Below, in pieces: positions 17,370 to 25,829 of a stretch of DNA of 64,000 nucleotides. Where the stretch lies: assembly GCF_900290275.1 (NCBI RefSeq), contig NZ_LT985323.1:882092-946091 (forward strand), written 5' to 3'. The position numbers were made by a program, and so were the translations under genes. Every line of letters begins with the position of its first letter. Within the stretch, counting starts at the first letter, position 1. The notes under the pieces are model-generated. The model worked only from the letters and a program-made list of their open reading frames with translations, was not told the origin of the DNA and did no database searches. Source of the stretch: Prevotella merdae (GTDB lineage: Bacteria; Bacteroidota; Bacteroidia; Bacteroidales; Bacteroidaceae).

Positions 17370-17921
17370 ATGAAAATCAAGCATCTTAAAGTGTCGGCTC
17401 TCTTTATGACAGCAGCCTTGTTGACATCGTCTTGCGTCGGCTCTTTCTCATTGTTCAACCGCGTGGCAAAGTGGAACATGCGCGCAACCAACTGTAAATT
17501 CCTCAACGAAATCATCTTCTTGCTTATATCTCCAGCATATGCAGTGTGTACAGTTGTCGATGCTCTTGTACTCAATACCATCGAATTCTGGACAGGCAAT
17601 AACCCATTGGCGCAAAAGGTAGGCACAACACAGGACATTATGGGTCAGGACGGACGCTATTATGCCGTTACTACATTGAAGGACGGATATGAGATAAAGA
17701 ATCCTGAGGGTGAGATAATACGCTTTGTATACGACAAGAAGAACAATTCGTGGTCGCAGATTCAGGATGGCAAGAAGACTGAGGTTTTCCGTTTTAATGA
17801 CGATGGAACCATTCAGGCTCATCTAAACGATGGCAGCACTATACGTGTTACACCAGACGCAGCTGGCTTGTTTGAGACTCGTATGGCTGTAAGCGGAGCT
17901 TGCTTCTATGCTACACGCTAA
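17370..17921 (+). CDS. DUF3332 family lipoprotein
   Basis: 183 residues. N-terminal lipoprotein signal (ALLTSSCVGSFSLFNRVAKW is the diagnostic start of DUF3332), a membrane-like segment (EIIFLLISPAYAVCTVVDAL), then NTIEFWTGNNP and a beta-rich tail. Function unknown. It is followed by a strong terminator. Confidence 0.85.
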   Translation: MKIKHLKVSALFMTAALLTSSCVGSFSLFNRVAKWNMRATNCKFLNEIIFLLISPAYAVCTVVDALVLNTIEFWTGNNPLAQKVGTTQDIMGQDGRYYAVTTLKDGYEIKNPEGEIIRFVYDKKNNSWSQIQDGKKTEVFRFNDDGTIQAHLNDGSTIRVTPDAAGLFETRMAVSGACFYATR

Positions 17922-17956
17922 TAAACAAACGTTTATACAACATAAGGCACAAATAT

Positions 17957-17988
17957 AAGGGGGTACGGTCTACAAACCGTACCCCCTT
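17957..17988. terminator. Strong bidirectional terminator
   Basis: A perfect 13-bp GC-rich stem (AAGGGGGTACGGT / ACCGTACCCCCTT) with a 6-nt loop between the convergent DUF3332 and BtuB-like genes. Confidence 0.85.
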
Positions 17989-18029
17989 ATAATTTAACCC
18001 ATATCATGGATGAACAATATAGCTTTGTT

Positions 18030-19943
18030 CTACCAACTCCATTGCACGCTAAGCTTCCAGTTGCGTCCCGGCATAGGGTAGCGTTTTACCACTTCGTGTC
18101 TTGAATTGGTGATGTTGTTGCATTCGATAGTAGTCTGTAGCGACTGACGGCCTATACAGAACCTTTTGTTCAGCTTAAGGTCAACGGTTTGCCATGCACC
18201 GAGCATATCCTCTTTATTATTAGAAATAAGCGCAAAACGGTTGCCGGTGTACAGCCACGACGTACAGAGCGAGTAGCCATCGTAGCCAAGGTCAACTATC
18301 AAGGATGCTGAATGTAGGGGCGAGTAGGGTATAGTGTTCTTATATTCTGGGTCCAATGGCGACGAATAGTCGCGGTCTTGCTGACAAGTGTAGTTGGCAT
18401 TGGCTGATAGAGCGAATTTGCCCCACGTTCGGTCGTAGCCAGCTGTGGTGCTTAAACCAATAGACTTAACCAATCCGAAGTTGACCATCGACCATCTAAA
18501 CTGGCATTTCATAGGTATAGCCACAATCTTGTCTTCTATCCTATTGTAGTAGAGGTCGAGAGCCAGATGCAGATGACGATCTTTATAGTCGGCTCCCAAG
18601 TCCCATTGTGATGTATACTCGGGTTTAAGTTGCGTGTTGCCCACAAGCGTATAATACAGGTCGTTGATTGTAGGAGCACGGAATATGCGTTTATGAAAGG
18701 CACGTACCGTCCACGGTCCGCCATGCCATGAAGCAAGATACATAGGTGTAAGTTGGCTTAAAGGTGCGGCAGCCGAGCGTGTATGGTCGGCTATATGGGT
18801 GTATAGAAGGGCTACATTGGCCTCGAATCCACGATATGAGGCAATGGCAGACAGCAGGGATTTGGAGTCGATACGATAGACATAAGCAAACTTGTAGACA
18901 TCGGCCCTTAGGTCGGTCCAGCGCAGGTCGGTGCTTGCCGTTAATGACAGATAGCGTGTGTTCCATGCTCCAGCTACCGATCCGTATATATCTTGCTGTG
19001 CATAGTGATTGTTGCAGTACATTGTCGAGGCATTGGTCTGCGGGTCTTGTAGGTAGTGCAGATAGTCGTACGCATACTTTAGGTTGGCCTTAAGACCAAA
19101 GTGTTGCCATGAGTGCTTATACGACGATTGTACAAAGAAGTTCTGGTCCCATTGACGGTCGGTAGAATCCCATTGGTCGGACAGTCTTCGGATAACGGGT
19201 CCTGGCAGTCCGCGCTCAGAGTTGTAATAGTAGATGTGTGTAGACAAACCTTTATAGAATGCGGCAGCCTCAATTCGGTAGAATGTAATATCAGAGTTGT
19301 GCCGGGTGCCGGTAGTATCCTCTTGTTCCGAATGGAAGCTGAAACTGTAGTTGCCTTTGGTATGCTGGTATTCGGCGTCAATAAAGAGCATATTCTTCAA
19401 GGCAAAGTATCCCTTTAGCTTGTTGAGGCCGAAGGAACCATTGCCGTATTCAAGCATGTACGTTGTCTCTGTAGGGCGTTTAGTCTGCATGTACACGGTG
19501 GCAGCCGAGGCATACTCGGAAGCCGACTGCAAGCGCTCGTTGCGGTTGGCATTGTATAGCGACACCGACTCCATATTAGACAGCGAGTAGCGTCCTAAGT
19601 CAATCTGCCCGTTCTGCGCATTGTTTATGCGTATACCGTCAAGATACACGCCCACGTGTTGTGAGCCTAATGAGCGCACATTAATAGTCTTAAGTCCGCC
19701 AAGTCCGCCATAGTCCTTAATCTGTACGCCAGAGAAATACTTAAGAGCATCGGCTACGGAGGTGGTGGATAGATTCTGCAACATCGATCCTTTAAGAGTT
19801 TGGGATGGTGTGAGATAATGAGGGCGCACGCCTACTACGGCTACATCCTTAAGAGTATGGATGGAGTCGAGACGCTGTGCAAATGTGGAGTGGGGGAGCA
19901 ACATTGCTATGGCGAGGGCTGTAAATGGGCGTAGAATGTTCAT
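18030..19943 (-). CDS. btuB: TonB-dependent receptor, BtuB-like (cobalamin)
   Basis: 637 residues with a signal peptide (LLPHSTFAQ). The TonB-box/plug region covers about residues 25-150 (LKDVAVVGVRP; NLSTTSVADALKYFSGVQIK; VRSLGSQHVGVYLDGIRIN) and is followed by a 22-strand-type barrel ending in LSVQWSW. It carries no N-terminal carboxypeptidase-like extension, so it is BtuB-sized. The B12 role is inferred from its position downstream of a cobalamin riboswitch and a BtuG-like gene on the same strand. A terminator and a repeat array separate it from that gene, so it may also have its own promoter. Confidence 0.8.
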   Translation of the reverse strand: MNILRPFTALAIAMLLPHSTFAQRLDSIHTLKDVAVVGVRPHYLTPSQTLKGSMLQNLSTTSVADALKYFSGVQIKDYGGLGGLKTINVRSLGSQHVGVYLDGIRINNAQNGQIDLGRYSLSNMESVSLYNANRNERLQSASEYASAATVYMQTKRPTETTYMLEYGNGSFGLNKLKGYFALKNMLFIDAEYQHTKGNYSFSFHSEQEDTTGTRHNSDITFYRIEAAAFYKGLSTHIYYYNSERGLPGPVIRRLSDQWDSTDRQWDQNFFVQSSYKHSWQHFGLKANLKYAYDYLHYLQDPQTNASTMYCNNHYAQQDIYGSVAGAWNTRYLSLTASTDLRWTDLRADVYKFAYVYRIDSKSLLSAIASYRGFEANVALLYTHIADHTRSAAAPLSQLTPMYLASWHGGPWTVRAFHKRIFRAPTINDLYYTLVGNTQLKPEYTSQWDLGADYKDRHLHLALDLYYNRIEDKIVAIPMKCQFRWSMVNFGLVKSIGLSTTAGYDRTWGKFALSANANYTCQQDRDYSSPLDPEYKNTIPYSPLHSASLIVDLGYDGYSLCTSWLYTGNRFALISNNKEDMLGAWQTVDLKLNKRFCIGRQSLQTTIECNNITNSRHEVVKRYPMPGRNWKLSVQWSW

Positions 19944-20075
19944 ATCGTGTATGGGGTGTCAGTATAATGTTTGTTTAATATATAAACGTGTAATTAACGC
20001 TAATATTATAGCATGTGTTATTGCGGTGTTTCTATTGTATTTGTATGCCGTAGATAATATATGCGTTGGCTCTTT

Positions 20076-20156
20076 GCTTGCTATCAAATGTATCTATGCT
20101 TGCTATCAAATGTACGTTTGCTTGCTATCAAATGAACTTTTGCTTGCTATCAAATG
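20076..20156. repeat. Four 22-bp tandem repeats upstream of btuB
   Basis: GCTTGCTATCAAATG occurs four times without a mismatch, at 20076, 20098, 20120 and 20142. Exactly 7 variable bases separate the copies (TATCTAT, TACGTTT, AACTTTT). The period is 22 bp, about two helical turns. The array lies 133-213 bp upstream of the btuB-like start (minus strand reads CATTTGATAGCAAGC). Confidence 0.9.
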
Positions 20157-20187
20157 TATTTTTGCCTGTATTTACAGGCTAAAAACA

Positions 20188-20219
20188 AAGCGGCTATGCG
20201 CTCACGCGTACAGCCGCTT
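20188..20219 (-). terminator. Terminator behind the BtuG-like gene
   Basis: On the minus strand the stem AAGCGGCT / AGCCGCTT, with a second pairing inside (ACGCG/CGC), is followed by TTGTTTTTAG. It lies 49 nt beyond the BtuG-like stop. A small second hairpin (GCCTGTA TT TACAGGC, 20164-20179) follows. Confidence 0.75.
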
Positions 20220-20267
20220 AATAGAATCTAACCTATTATATTTGGATTGGATGATAATATACGTATA

Positions 20268-21596
20268 TTATTCTACCACAACCTTTTTAACCGAACCATC
20301 CGAGAACTTGACGATGTTCAAGCCCTTTTGCGGCTGGTTGATGCGTCTGCCGTCGATAGAGTAGCGAGCTACCTCGTGGAGGTTTGTAGAAATAGAAGAT
20401 ATAGATGTGGCAGAACTCTTGAGCGAGAACACTGGCATCTCTGGGAACCAATAGTTCTTCTCCATAGGATATACAGACTTCAGTGTGGCGTCTGTAGAGT
20501 CGTATACACGCAGTTCCGACTCGTCGCCCCATGCGCTACCCTTAGTCACGCTCAGATAGAGGTCGCCATTGTCTGGATTGACACGGCATGCTGCGCCATA
20601 TACGTATGGCTTAGGGTCGGCATCGGCAGTGAAGTCGAGAAAGAGCTTAGTCTCATGTGTGTCGACATCAAACTTGTAGATGTGCTGTCCGTTTGACCAC
20701 GCTCCTGTTGCACCATTCCAGAAGAGAACGTTCTCTGTTGTAGAAGCCGTAAAACAGTCGGGATTCCAAGCGCCCCAGTTGTTGGTAGGTTGTTTTACGT
20801 CTTCGGGCAAAGCGATATTCTCAGTTGTTTCGGTTTCGGGGTCGAACTTTACGAGGTGGTCGGCAGTTTCGCCGTTTGCACCTTTTCCAGCTGTTAGCCA
20901 TATAGAGCCGTCTTTAGCCTCGACGATAGAGCAGTAGGTGTAACCCTCTTTCTCGTTGTTAATGGCTTTAAGTAGTTCGTCTTTCTCGGCATCAATAACG
21001 AGCAATCCACGCTTAAGATCTACGGCATATACCTTACCGTTACGGTATATCATATTGCCAGTTTGGTTGTTGGCAATACCGTCAGTACCCTTGATGTGCG
21101 ACAACATCGAATAGCCCTGAAGGCTTATTACGTATACACCATTAGTAGTGCTGAGATAGCCCTTATTCAGATCGGCTACAGGCAAGAAAGCGCGTCCATC
21201 GGCAGCACCATATTCGGTCTTAATGGAGTTGATAGTAGCATAAGCCTCCAATGTCTTGGCATTGCATACAACAAGTGTTGGGTCGAAAGTGTCAAGGTCG
21301 TTGACTTTATGCTTTTTGCTTACAATGTACATATTCTCGCCGCAGATAGTGGCATAGCATCCAGTGGTTCCAAGCTCTATAGTCTTGTTGTTCATGGTGA
21401 TAGGCAGACGATATTCCCACTTGCCGTTTTGGTCGAGAAAGTTGATAGTGGCGCGTTGTGTGCCGAATTGACCCTCGTTCAGCATAAATACACCATTGGT
21501 ATATTGCTTTTGCTGTGCAAAGGCAGATGTAGTGACGAACAGGCCGGCAATAAGAAGTACTGCCGACAGAATGTTAGAGAAGTTAAAATGTCTCAT
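20268..21596 (-). CDS. BtuG-like surface B12-binding beta-propeller
   Basis: 442 residues from ATG 21596; the longer frame starts inside the riboswitch leader. Type I signal peptide (LLIAGLFVTTSAFAQ). The body is a DUF5074/YVTN-type seven-bladed propeller with repeats such as NGKVYAVDLKRGLLVIDAEK and DGSIWLTAGKGANG. BtuG proteins cap BtuB and bind B12 very tightly. Unlike known BtuG lipoproteins it has no lipobox; instead its last ~30 residues (ARYSIDGRRINQPQKGLNIV) are a C-terminal tail of the kind found on many Prevotella secreted proteins. The B12 role is supported by the riboswitch directly upstream. Confidence 0.8.
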   Translation of the reverse strand: MRHFNFSNILSAVLLIAGLFVTTSAFAQQKQYTNGVFMLNEGQFGTQRATINFLDQNGKWEYRLPITMNNKTIELGTTGCYATICGENMYIVSKKHKVNDLDTFDPTLVVCNAKTLEAYATINSIKTEYGAADGRAFLPVADLNKGYLSTTNGVYVISLQGYSMLSHIKGTDGIANNQTGNMIYRNGKVYAVDLKRGLLVIDAEKDELLKAINNEKEGYTYCSIVEAKDGSIWLTAGKGANGETADHLVKFDPETETTENIALPEDVKQPTNNWGAWNPDCFTASTTENVLFWNGATGAWSNGQHIYKFDVDTHETKLFLDFTADADPKPYVYGAACRVNPDNGDLYLSVTKGSAWGDESELRVYDSTDATLKSVYPMEKNYWFPEMPVFSLKSSATSISSISTNLHEVARYSIDGRRINQPQKGLNIVKFSDGSVKKVVVE

Positions 21597-21724
21597 AAGC
21601 TTTATATAAATGTTATGTAAGTTTTTTTTGCTTACCTGCAAAACGTGTGTAATAAACATGTTTTGGTATACGTTTGCCATACGCGCCCAATCCACGAGGC
21701 GCCTATCGATGACGTTCTTTCAGC

Positions 21725-21955
21725 AAGCATCCCCATGCAGGATGTTTTCGGCAGGTCTTCTGACTCGTCGCCCAGACGCAAACGCCTTCCCAGCTTAGGG
21801 CTGTTAATAATGCTTGGCTTAACAACCTTGGGCAAGTGGCTATATTGTTTGCGCCCGATATAAGGGCGGCTTACAGCTGCGGGACAGTTGGAGACTTCCA
21901 CTCCATTCCCTTTTAATCGCCTCTCGCACATAATGATACGTGAAGGCGAACCGTT
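21725..21955 (-). promoter_or_regulatory. Cobalamin (B12) riboswitch
   Basis: On the minus strand the leader carries the class hallmarks: GGGAATGGAGTGGAAGTCTCC near the 5' side, then CTGTCCCGCAGCTGTAAGCC (the conserved cobalamin core), GCCACTTGCCCAAGG, and the B12 box variant GTCAGAAGACCTGCC near 21752-21766. A small hairpin (CATCC TGCATG GGGATG) follows and could be the kissing-loop regulatory hairpin. It starts just after a TACCTTTG promoter element and precedes the BtuG-like gene, so adenosyl- or other cobalamin should repress expression. Confidence 0.95.
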
Positions 21956-21962
21956 GCGGTTG

Positions 21963-21970
21963 CAAAGGTA
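21963..21970 (-). promoter_or_regulatory. Promoter -7 element for the B12 locus
   Basis: Minus strand TACCTTTG, a few bases upstream of the riboswitch. The leader from here to the BtuG-like start is about 360 nt. Confidence 0.6.
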
Positions 21971-21994
21971 ACTAATTTATTTGAAACTAAAGAG

Positions 21995-22023
21995 TTGATA
22001 ATTGAAATTTATGCTTACCTTTG
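21995..22023 (+). promoter_or_regulatory. Promoter for the hemolysin III-like gene
   Basis: TTG at 21995-21997, 18-nt spacer, TACCTTTG at 22016-22023. The start codon is 78 nt further on. Diverges from the B12 locus. Confidence 0.55.
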
Positions 22024-22101
22024 TGCACAGCAAGCTATAACTTGGATATGTGGCATAAAGACCATGATATCCGTATTTTTTAAATCAGAAAAAAACTGTG
22101 T

Positions 22102-22752
22102 ATGAAAATCTACTTTAATCATAAGGAAGAAATTTGGAACTCGTGGTCGCATGGTGCCGGTATAATTCTTGGCCTTGTTGTAGGTACCGCTTTCCTTGTT
22201 TGGTGTGGCTGGGCCCGCAATGGTTGGGCAACGGCAGGTATCATATTATATCTCTTCGGTATGCTGTCGAGCTACATAGCATCCACCGTATATCATGCTT
22301 TATCGGCATGGTCGCCTTGGAAGGAGAGATTGCGCAAGTGGGACCATGCTGCTATCTATTGGCACATAGCCGGATCGTATTCGCCCATAACGCTTGTTGC
22401 CCTGCGTGAATATGGCTATTGGGGATGGGCGCTCTTTATCTTTATATGGCTTGCGGCGATAGCCGGAACCGTAAAGAGTTTCATGGGACTTAAGGAGCAT
22501 AGTTATGTAGAGACGGTGTGCTATGTAGTTATGGGCTTAAGTGTGCTTGTGGCTTTCGGTCCGCTGCTTCATAGTGTGGGTCCGTCTGCCGTAATATGGA
22601 TAATTGCCGAGGGTGTGTGCTATATCACCGGTGCCTTGTTTTACTGTCTACGCAAGCGTCGCTTCATGCATACAGTTTTCCATTTCTTCGTACTCGCCGG
22701 CTCGGTATGCCATATCGTAGCCGTGTGGGATATACTGATGAAATGGTTGTAA
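22102..22752 (+). CDS. trhA: Hemolysin III / TrhA family membrane protein
   Basis: 216 residues with seven predicted membrane helices. Family residues are visible: WSHGAG in helix 1, SSYIASTVYHAL (Ser and His), KWDHAAIYWHIAGSYSPI (the HxxD-type cluster) and a C-terminal MHTVFHFFVLAGSVCH with two His. This superfamily (with PAQR/adiponectin receptors) binds a metal and is thought to act in membrane-lipid or energy homeostasis; the hemolysin name is historical. Monocistronic, with a strong terminator. Confidence 0.9.
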   Translation: MKIYFNHKEEIWNSWSHGAGIILGLVVGTAFLVWCGWARNGWATAGIILYLFGMLSSYIASTVYHALSAWSPWKERLRKWDHAAIYWHIAGSYSPITLVALREYGYWGWALFIFIWLAAIAGTVKSFMGLKEHSYVETVCYVVMGLSVLVAFGPLLHSVGPSAVIWIIAEGVCYITGALFYCLRKRRFMHTVFHFFVLAGSVCHIVAVWDILMKWL

Positions 22753-22808
22753 TATAGAATTGGTGGAGATAATGAAAGAATGGCTTTATAGCTGTCTTGT
22801 TTAAATAG

Positions 22809-22868
22809 AAATGAACGCTCGTTTCGATTGATATTTGGATTAGTATCAATTGAAACGAGCGTTCATTT
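22809..22868. terminator. Long hairpin terminator
   Basis: A 25-bp stem (AAATGAACGCTCGTTTCGAT... / ...ATTGAAACGAGCGTTCATTT) with one mismatch and a ~10-nt loop, between the convergent trhA and polA genes; T-rich on both sides. Bases 22870-22976 contain a low-complexity tract of AATTCAAAA-type repeats and no gene. Confidence 0.8.
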
Positions 22869-22976
22869 TATATATAGCAACCTATCAATTCAGAACTGAA
22901 AAATTCAAAATCGCAGGCGAAGCCGAGAATAACTCCTAATTCAAAATTCAAAACTCCTAATTCTGACTGCGTCAGA

Positions 22977-25739
22977 TTAGTGTGCCTCTAGCCAATTATT
23001 TCCCCAACCTGAGTCTGCCACGAGCGGAACCTGAAGTGTGTAGGCATTCTGCATTTCCTCAAGCACAATCTTTTCAACTTGCTCTTTCTCTTCGGGCAGA
23101 ACAGAGAAGTTGAGTTCGTCGTGTACCTGAAGAATCATCTTCGACTTGATGCCCTCGCGACGGAAACGCTCGTATATTCTAATCATAGCAATCTTGATGA
23201 TATCGGCTGCAGAGCCTTGTATAGGAGCGTTTATGGCGTTGCGCTCGGCAAAGTTGCGCACGGTAGCATTGTGCGAGGTAATGTCGGGCAGATAGCGTCG
23301 ACGATGGAAGAAGGTTTCGGCATAGCCGTGTTCACGTGCCAGCTGCTTGGCCTTCTCCATATAGTCGTGCACTTGCGGGAATGTCTCGAAATAGCCATCG
23401 ATGAGCTGTTTAGCCTCGTCGCGGCTTATCTCCAGACGTTCGGCAAGACCAAAGACAGTAATGCCGTAGATTATACCGAAATTGGCACGTTTGGCCTTGG
23501 TGCGCTGGTCGCGTGTCACATCATTTATATCTTCTTTGTATATGCGTGCTGCTGTTGCGGCATGTATGTCATAACCCTCGCGGAAGGCTTCAATCATGTT
23601 CTTGTCGCCAGAGAGATGTGCCATAACGCGAAGCTCAATCTGCGAGTAGTCGGCAGAGAAGAACAGGCATCCAGGCTCGGGGATAAAGCACTTGCGTATC
23701 TCTTTACCGTCCTCACCGCGAACAGGGATGTTCTGTAGGTTTGGGTCGGAAGAGGAGAGGCGTCCGGTGGCTGTAACCGCTTGATTGAAAGAGGTGTGTA
23801 TATGTCCGGTATGCGGGTTGATAAGCTTGGGTAGGGCATCTACGTAGGTGCCGAGGAGTTTCTTAAGACCGCGGTGTTCGAGGATATGGTCTACGATAGG
23901 AGCCTTAGAGCGAAGCTGTTGGAGAACCTCCTCGGAAGTGACGTACTGGCCAGTCTTTGTCTTTTTGGGTTTGTCGACAATCTTCATTTCGCCAAAGAGC
24001 ACCTCGCCAACTTGTTTGGGCGACGCTATATTGAACTGGTGTCCGGCAAGTTCGTAGATGTTCTTCTCAATCTGCGTCATTCTATCGGTAAACACCTTGG
24101 ATGTCTCGGCGAGAGCATTCGTATCGAGCAGCACTCCGTTCATCTCCATCTCGGCAAGCACGGGTACAAGGGGCATCTCGATATTGTAGAACAAATCCTC
24201 GACATCGGCTTCCTTGAGCCGTGGTTTCAGTACATTATACAGACGCAGCGTAATGTCGGCATCCTCGGCTGCATAATCGCAGATGTCGGCAGGGGAGATG
24301 TCGCGCATGGTCTTTTGCGCTTTTCCCTTGGGGCCGATGAGTTCGTCGATGTGTATAGTCTGATAGTTGAGCAATGTCTCTGCAAGTATGTCCATGTTGT
24401 GTTTCTGCTCAGGTTGCAGCACATAGTGGGCAAGCATGGTGTCGAACATAGGAGCGGCGAGTCGCACACCGTAGTTCATCAGCACCTCCATGTCGTATTT
24501 GATGTTCTGTCCTATTTTTAGGATTTTGGAGCTCTCGTATAGAGGTTTAAATATATTAACAATTCTTTCCGCTTTTTCACGTTCTGCTGGAATAGCTACA
24601 TAAAATGCCTTGCCTTCTTCAACAGAGAAGCTCAAACCTACCAATTCAGCATCAATTGGATTGATAGAAGTAGTCTCTGTATCTAAACAAAGAATTTGTT
24701 TTGTAATAAAAAAGTCAAATAATTTGCGCGCATCTTCCTCTGTTTCAATGAGTTTGTATTCGTGAGAAGTGGTTTTTAGGCTCTCAAAACTCGAAAAATC
24801 TGCATTAACCGCATCATTGGTCGGATTTTCGGCAAAGAGATCGAGTTGCATATTGGCCACTTTGGGTTGTTGTTGAGGCTTTTTGATAAACTTGTCTAAA
24901 AGCGACTTGAATTCTAACTCTGTGAATATTTCGGCGAGTTGGGTGAAGTCGGGTTCCTCTACTTTAAGTTCATCAAGATTAAGGTCGATAGGTACATCTG
25001 TACGAATAGTAGCGAGGAATTTAGACATACGTATGTCGTCTACAGCACTCTCTACTTTCTCCCGCAACTTGCCCTTGATCTTAGACGAATTGGCAAGCAT
25101 GTTGTCAATGCTTCCAAATTCGGCTATAAGTTTAGCGGCAGTCTTTGGACCAACACCAGGACAACCAGGGAAGTTGTCGGCAGAGTCACCCATAAGTGCA
25201 AGAAGGTCGATAACCTGAGAAGTAGAAGAGAGATCATATTTCTCGCATACTTCAGATGGTCCCATGGTTTCGTATCCGCCACCATGTCGGGGGCGGAACA
25301 TAAAGACATTGTCGGATACTAATTGACCGTAGTCCTTGTCAGGTGTAAGCATATATGTTGTAATGCCAACTTTGCCAGCTTTGGTTGCAAGTGTACCAAT
25401 AACATCGTCGGCCTCGAATCCATCAACCTGAAGCACGGGTATGTGCATGGCCTTTATTATCTGCTTGATGATAGGCACCGAGGCGCGTATATCCTCTGGT
25501 GTCTCCTCACGTTGTGCTTTATATGAAGGGAAAGCTTCGTCGCGGAATGTCTTTCCATGATCGAAAGCAACACCTATGTGAGTAGGTTGCTCTTTGGTAA
25601 GAATCTCGTTAAGGGTATTAACAAAGCCCATAATGGCAGATGTGTTCATACCCTTTGAGTTTATACGTGGGTTCTTTATGAACGCATAGTATGCGCGGTA
25701 GATAAGCGCATAGGCGTCGAGAAGAAATAGCTTGTTCAT
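22977..25739 (-). CDS. polA: DNA polymerase I
   Basis: 920 residues, the usual length. The N-terminal 5'-3' exonuclease spans about 1-290 (DAYALIYRAYYAF, VDGFEADDVIGTLA, GDSADNFPGCPGVGPKTA). The 3'-5' exonuclease-like domain is ~330-520 and keeps CLDTETTSINP with the acidic residues, so proofreading is probably active. The polymerase domain is ~540-920 with motif A (FSADYSQIELRVMAHLS), motif B (RDQRTKAKRANFGIIYG) and motif C (LQVHDEL). It fills gaps in repair and removes RNA primers. Confidence 0.98.
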   Translation of the reverse strand: MNKLFLLDAYALIYRAYYAFIKNPRINSKGMNTSAIMGFVNTLNEILTKEQPTHIGVAFDHGKTFRDEAFPSYKAQREETPEDIRASVPIIKQIIKAMHIPVLQVDGFEADDVIGTLATKAGKVGITTYMLTPDKDYGQLVSDNVFMFRPRHGGGYETMGPSEVCEKYDLSSTSQVIDLLALMGDSADNFPGCPGVGPKTAAKLIAEFGSIDNMLANSSKIKGKLREKVESAVDDIRMSKFLATIRTDVPIDLNLDELKVEEPDFTQLAEIFTELEFKSLLDKFIKKPQQQPKVANMQLDLFAENPTNDAVNADFSSFESLKTTSHEYKLIETEEDARKLFDFFITKQILCLDTETTSINPIDAELVGLSFSVEEGKAFYVAIPAEREKAERIVNIFKPLYESSKILKIGQNIKYDMEVLMNYGVRLAAPMFDTMLAHYVLQPEQKHNMDILAETLLNYQTIHIDELIGPKGKAQKTMRDISPADICDYAAEDADITLRLYNVLKPRLKEADVEDLFYNIEMPLVPVLAEMEMNGVLLDTNALAETSKVFTDRMTQIEKNIYELAGHQFNIASPKQVGEVLFGEMKIVDKPKKTKTGQYVTSEEVLQQLRSKAPIVDHILEHRGLKKLLGTYVDALPKLINPHTGHIHTSFNQAVTATGRLSSSDPNLQNIPVRGEDGKEIRKCFIPEPGCLFFSADYSQIELRVMAHLSGDKNMIEAFREGYDIHAATAARIYKEDINDVTRDQRTKAKRANFGIIYGITVFGLAERLEISRDEAKQLIDGYFETFPQVHDYMEKAKQLAREHGYAETFFHRRRYLPDITSHNATVRNFAERNAINAPIQGSAADIIKIAMIRIYERFRREGIKSKMILQVHDELNFSVLPEEKEQVEKIVLEEMQNAYTLQVPLVADSGWGNNWLEAH

Positions 25740-25802
25740 TGTATTTAATATTGTTTTGGTGTAAAATTACAAAAAAAATGTCACTAATACCGGCAAAATA
25801 AG

Positions 25803-25810
25803 TAACTTTG
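25803..25810 (+). promoter_or_regulatory. Promoter -7 element for the polyprenyl synthase
   Basis: TAACTTTG, 20 nt before the start codon, giving a very short leader. Confidence 0.55.
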
Positions 25811-25829
25811 TACGAAATATTATAATACA

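Noticed and set aside
20076..20156. CRISPR array
   Set aside because: The spacers are only 7 bp, the repeats 15 bp, and no cas gene is present.
22102..22752. True hemolysin toxin
   Set aside because: The family name is historical; the membrane-receptor-like residues point to lipid or energy homeostasis.
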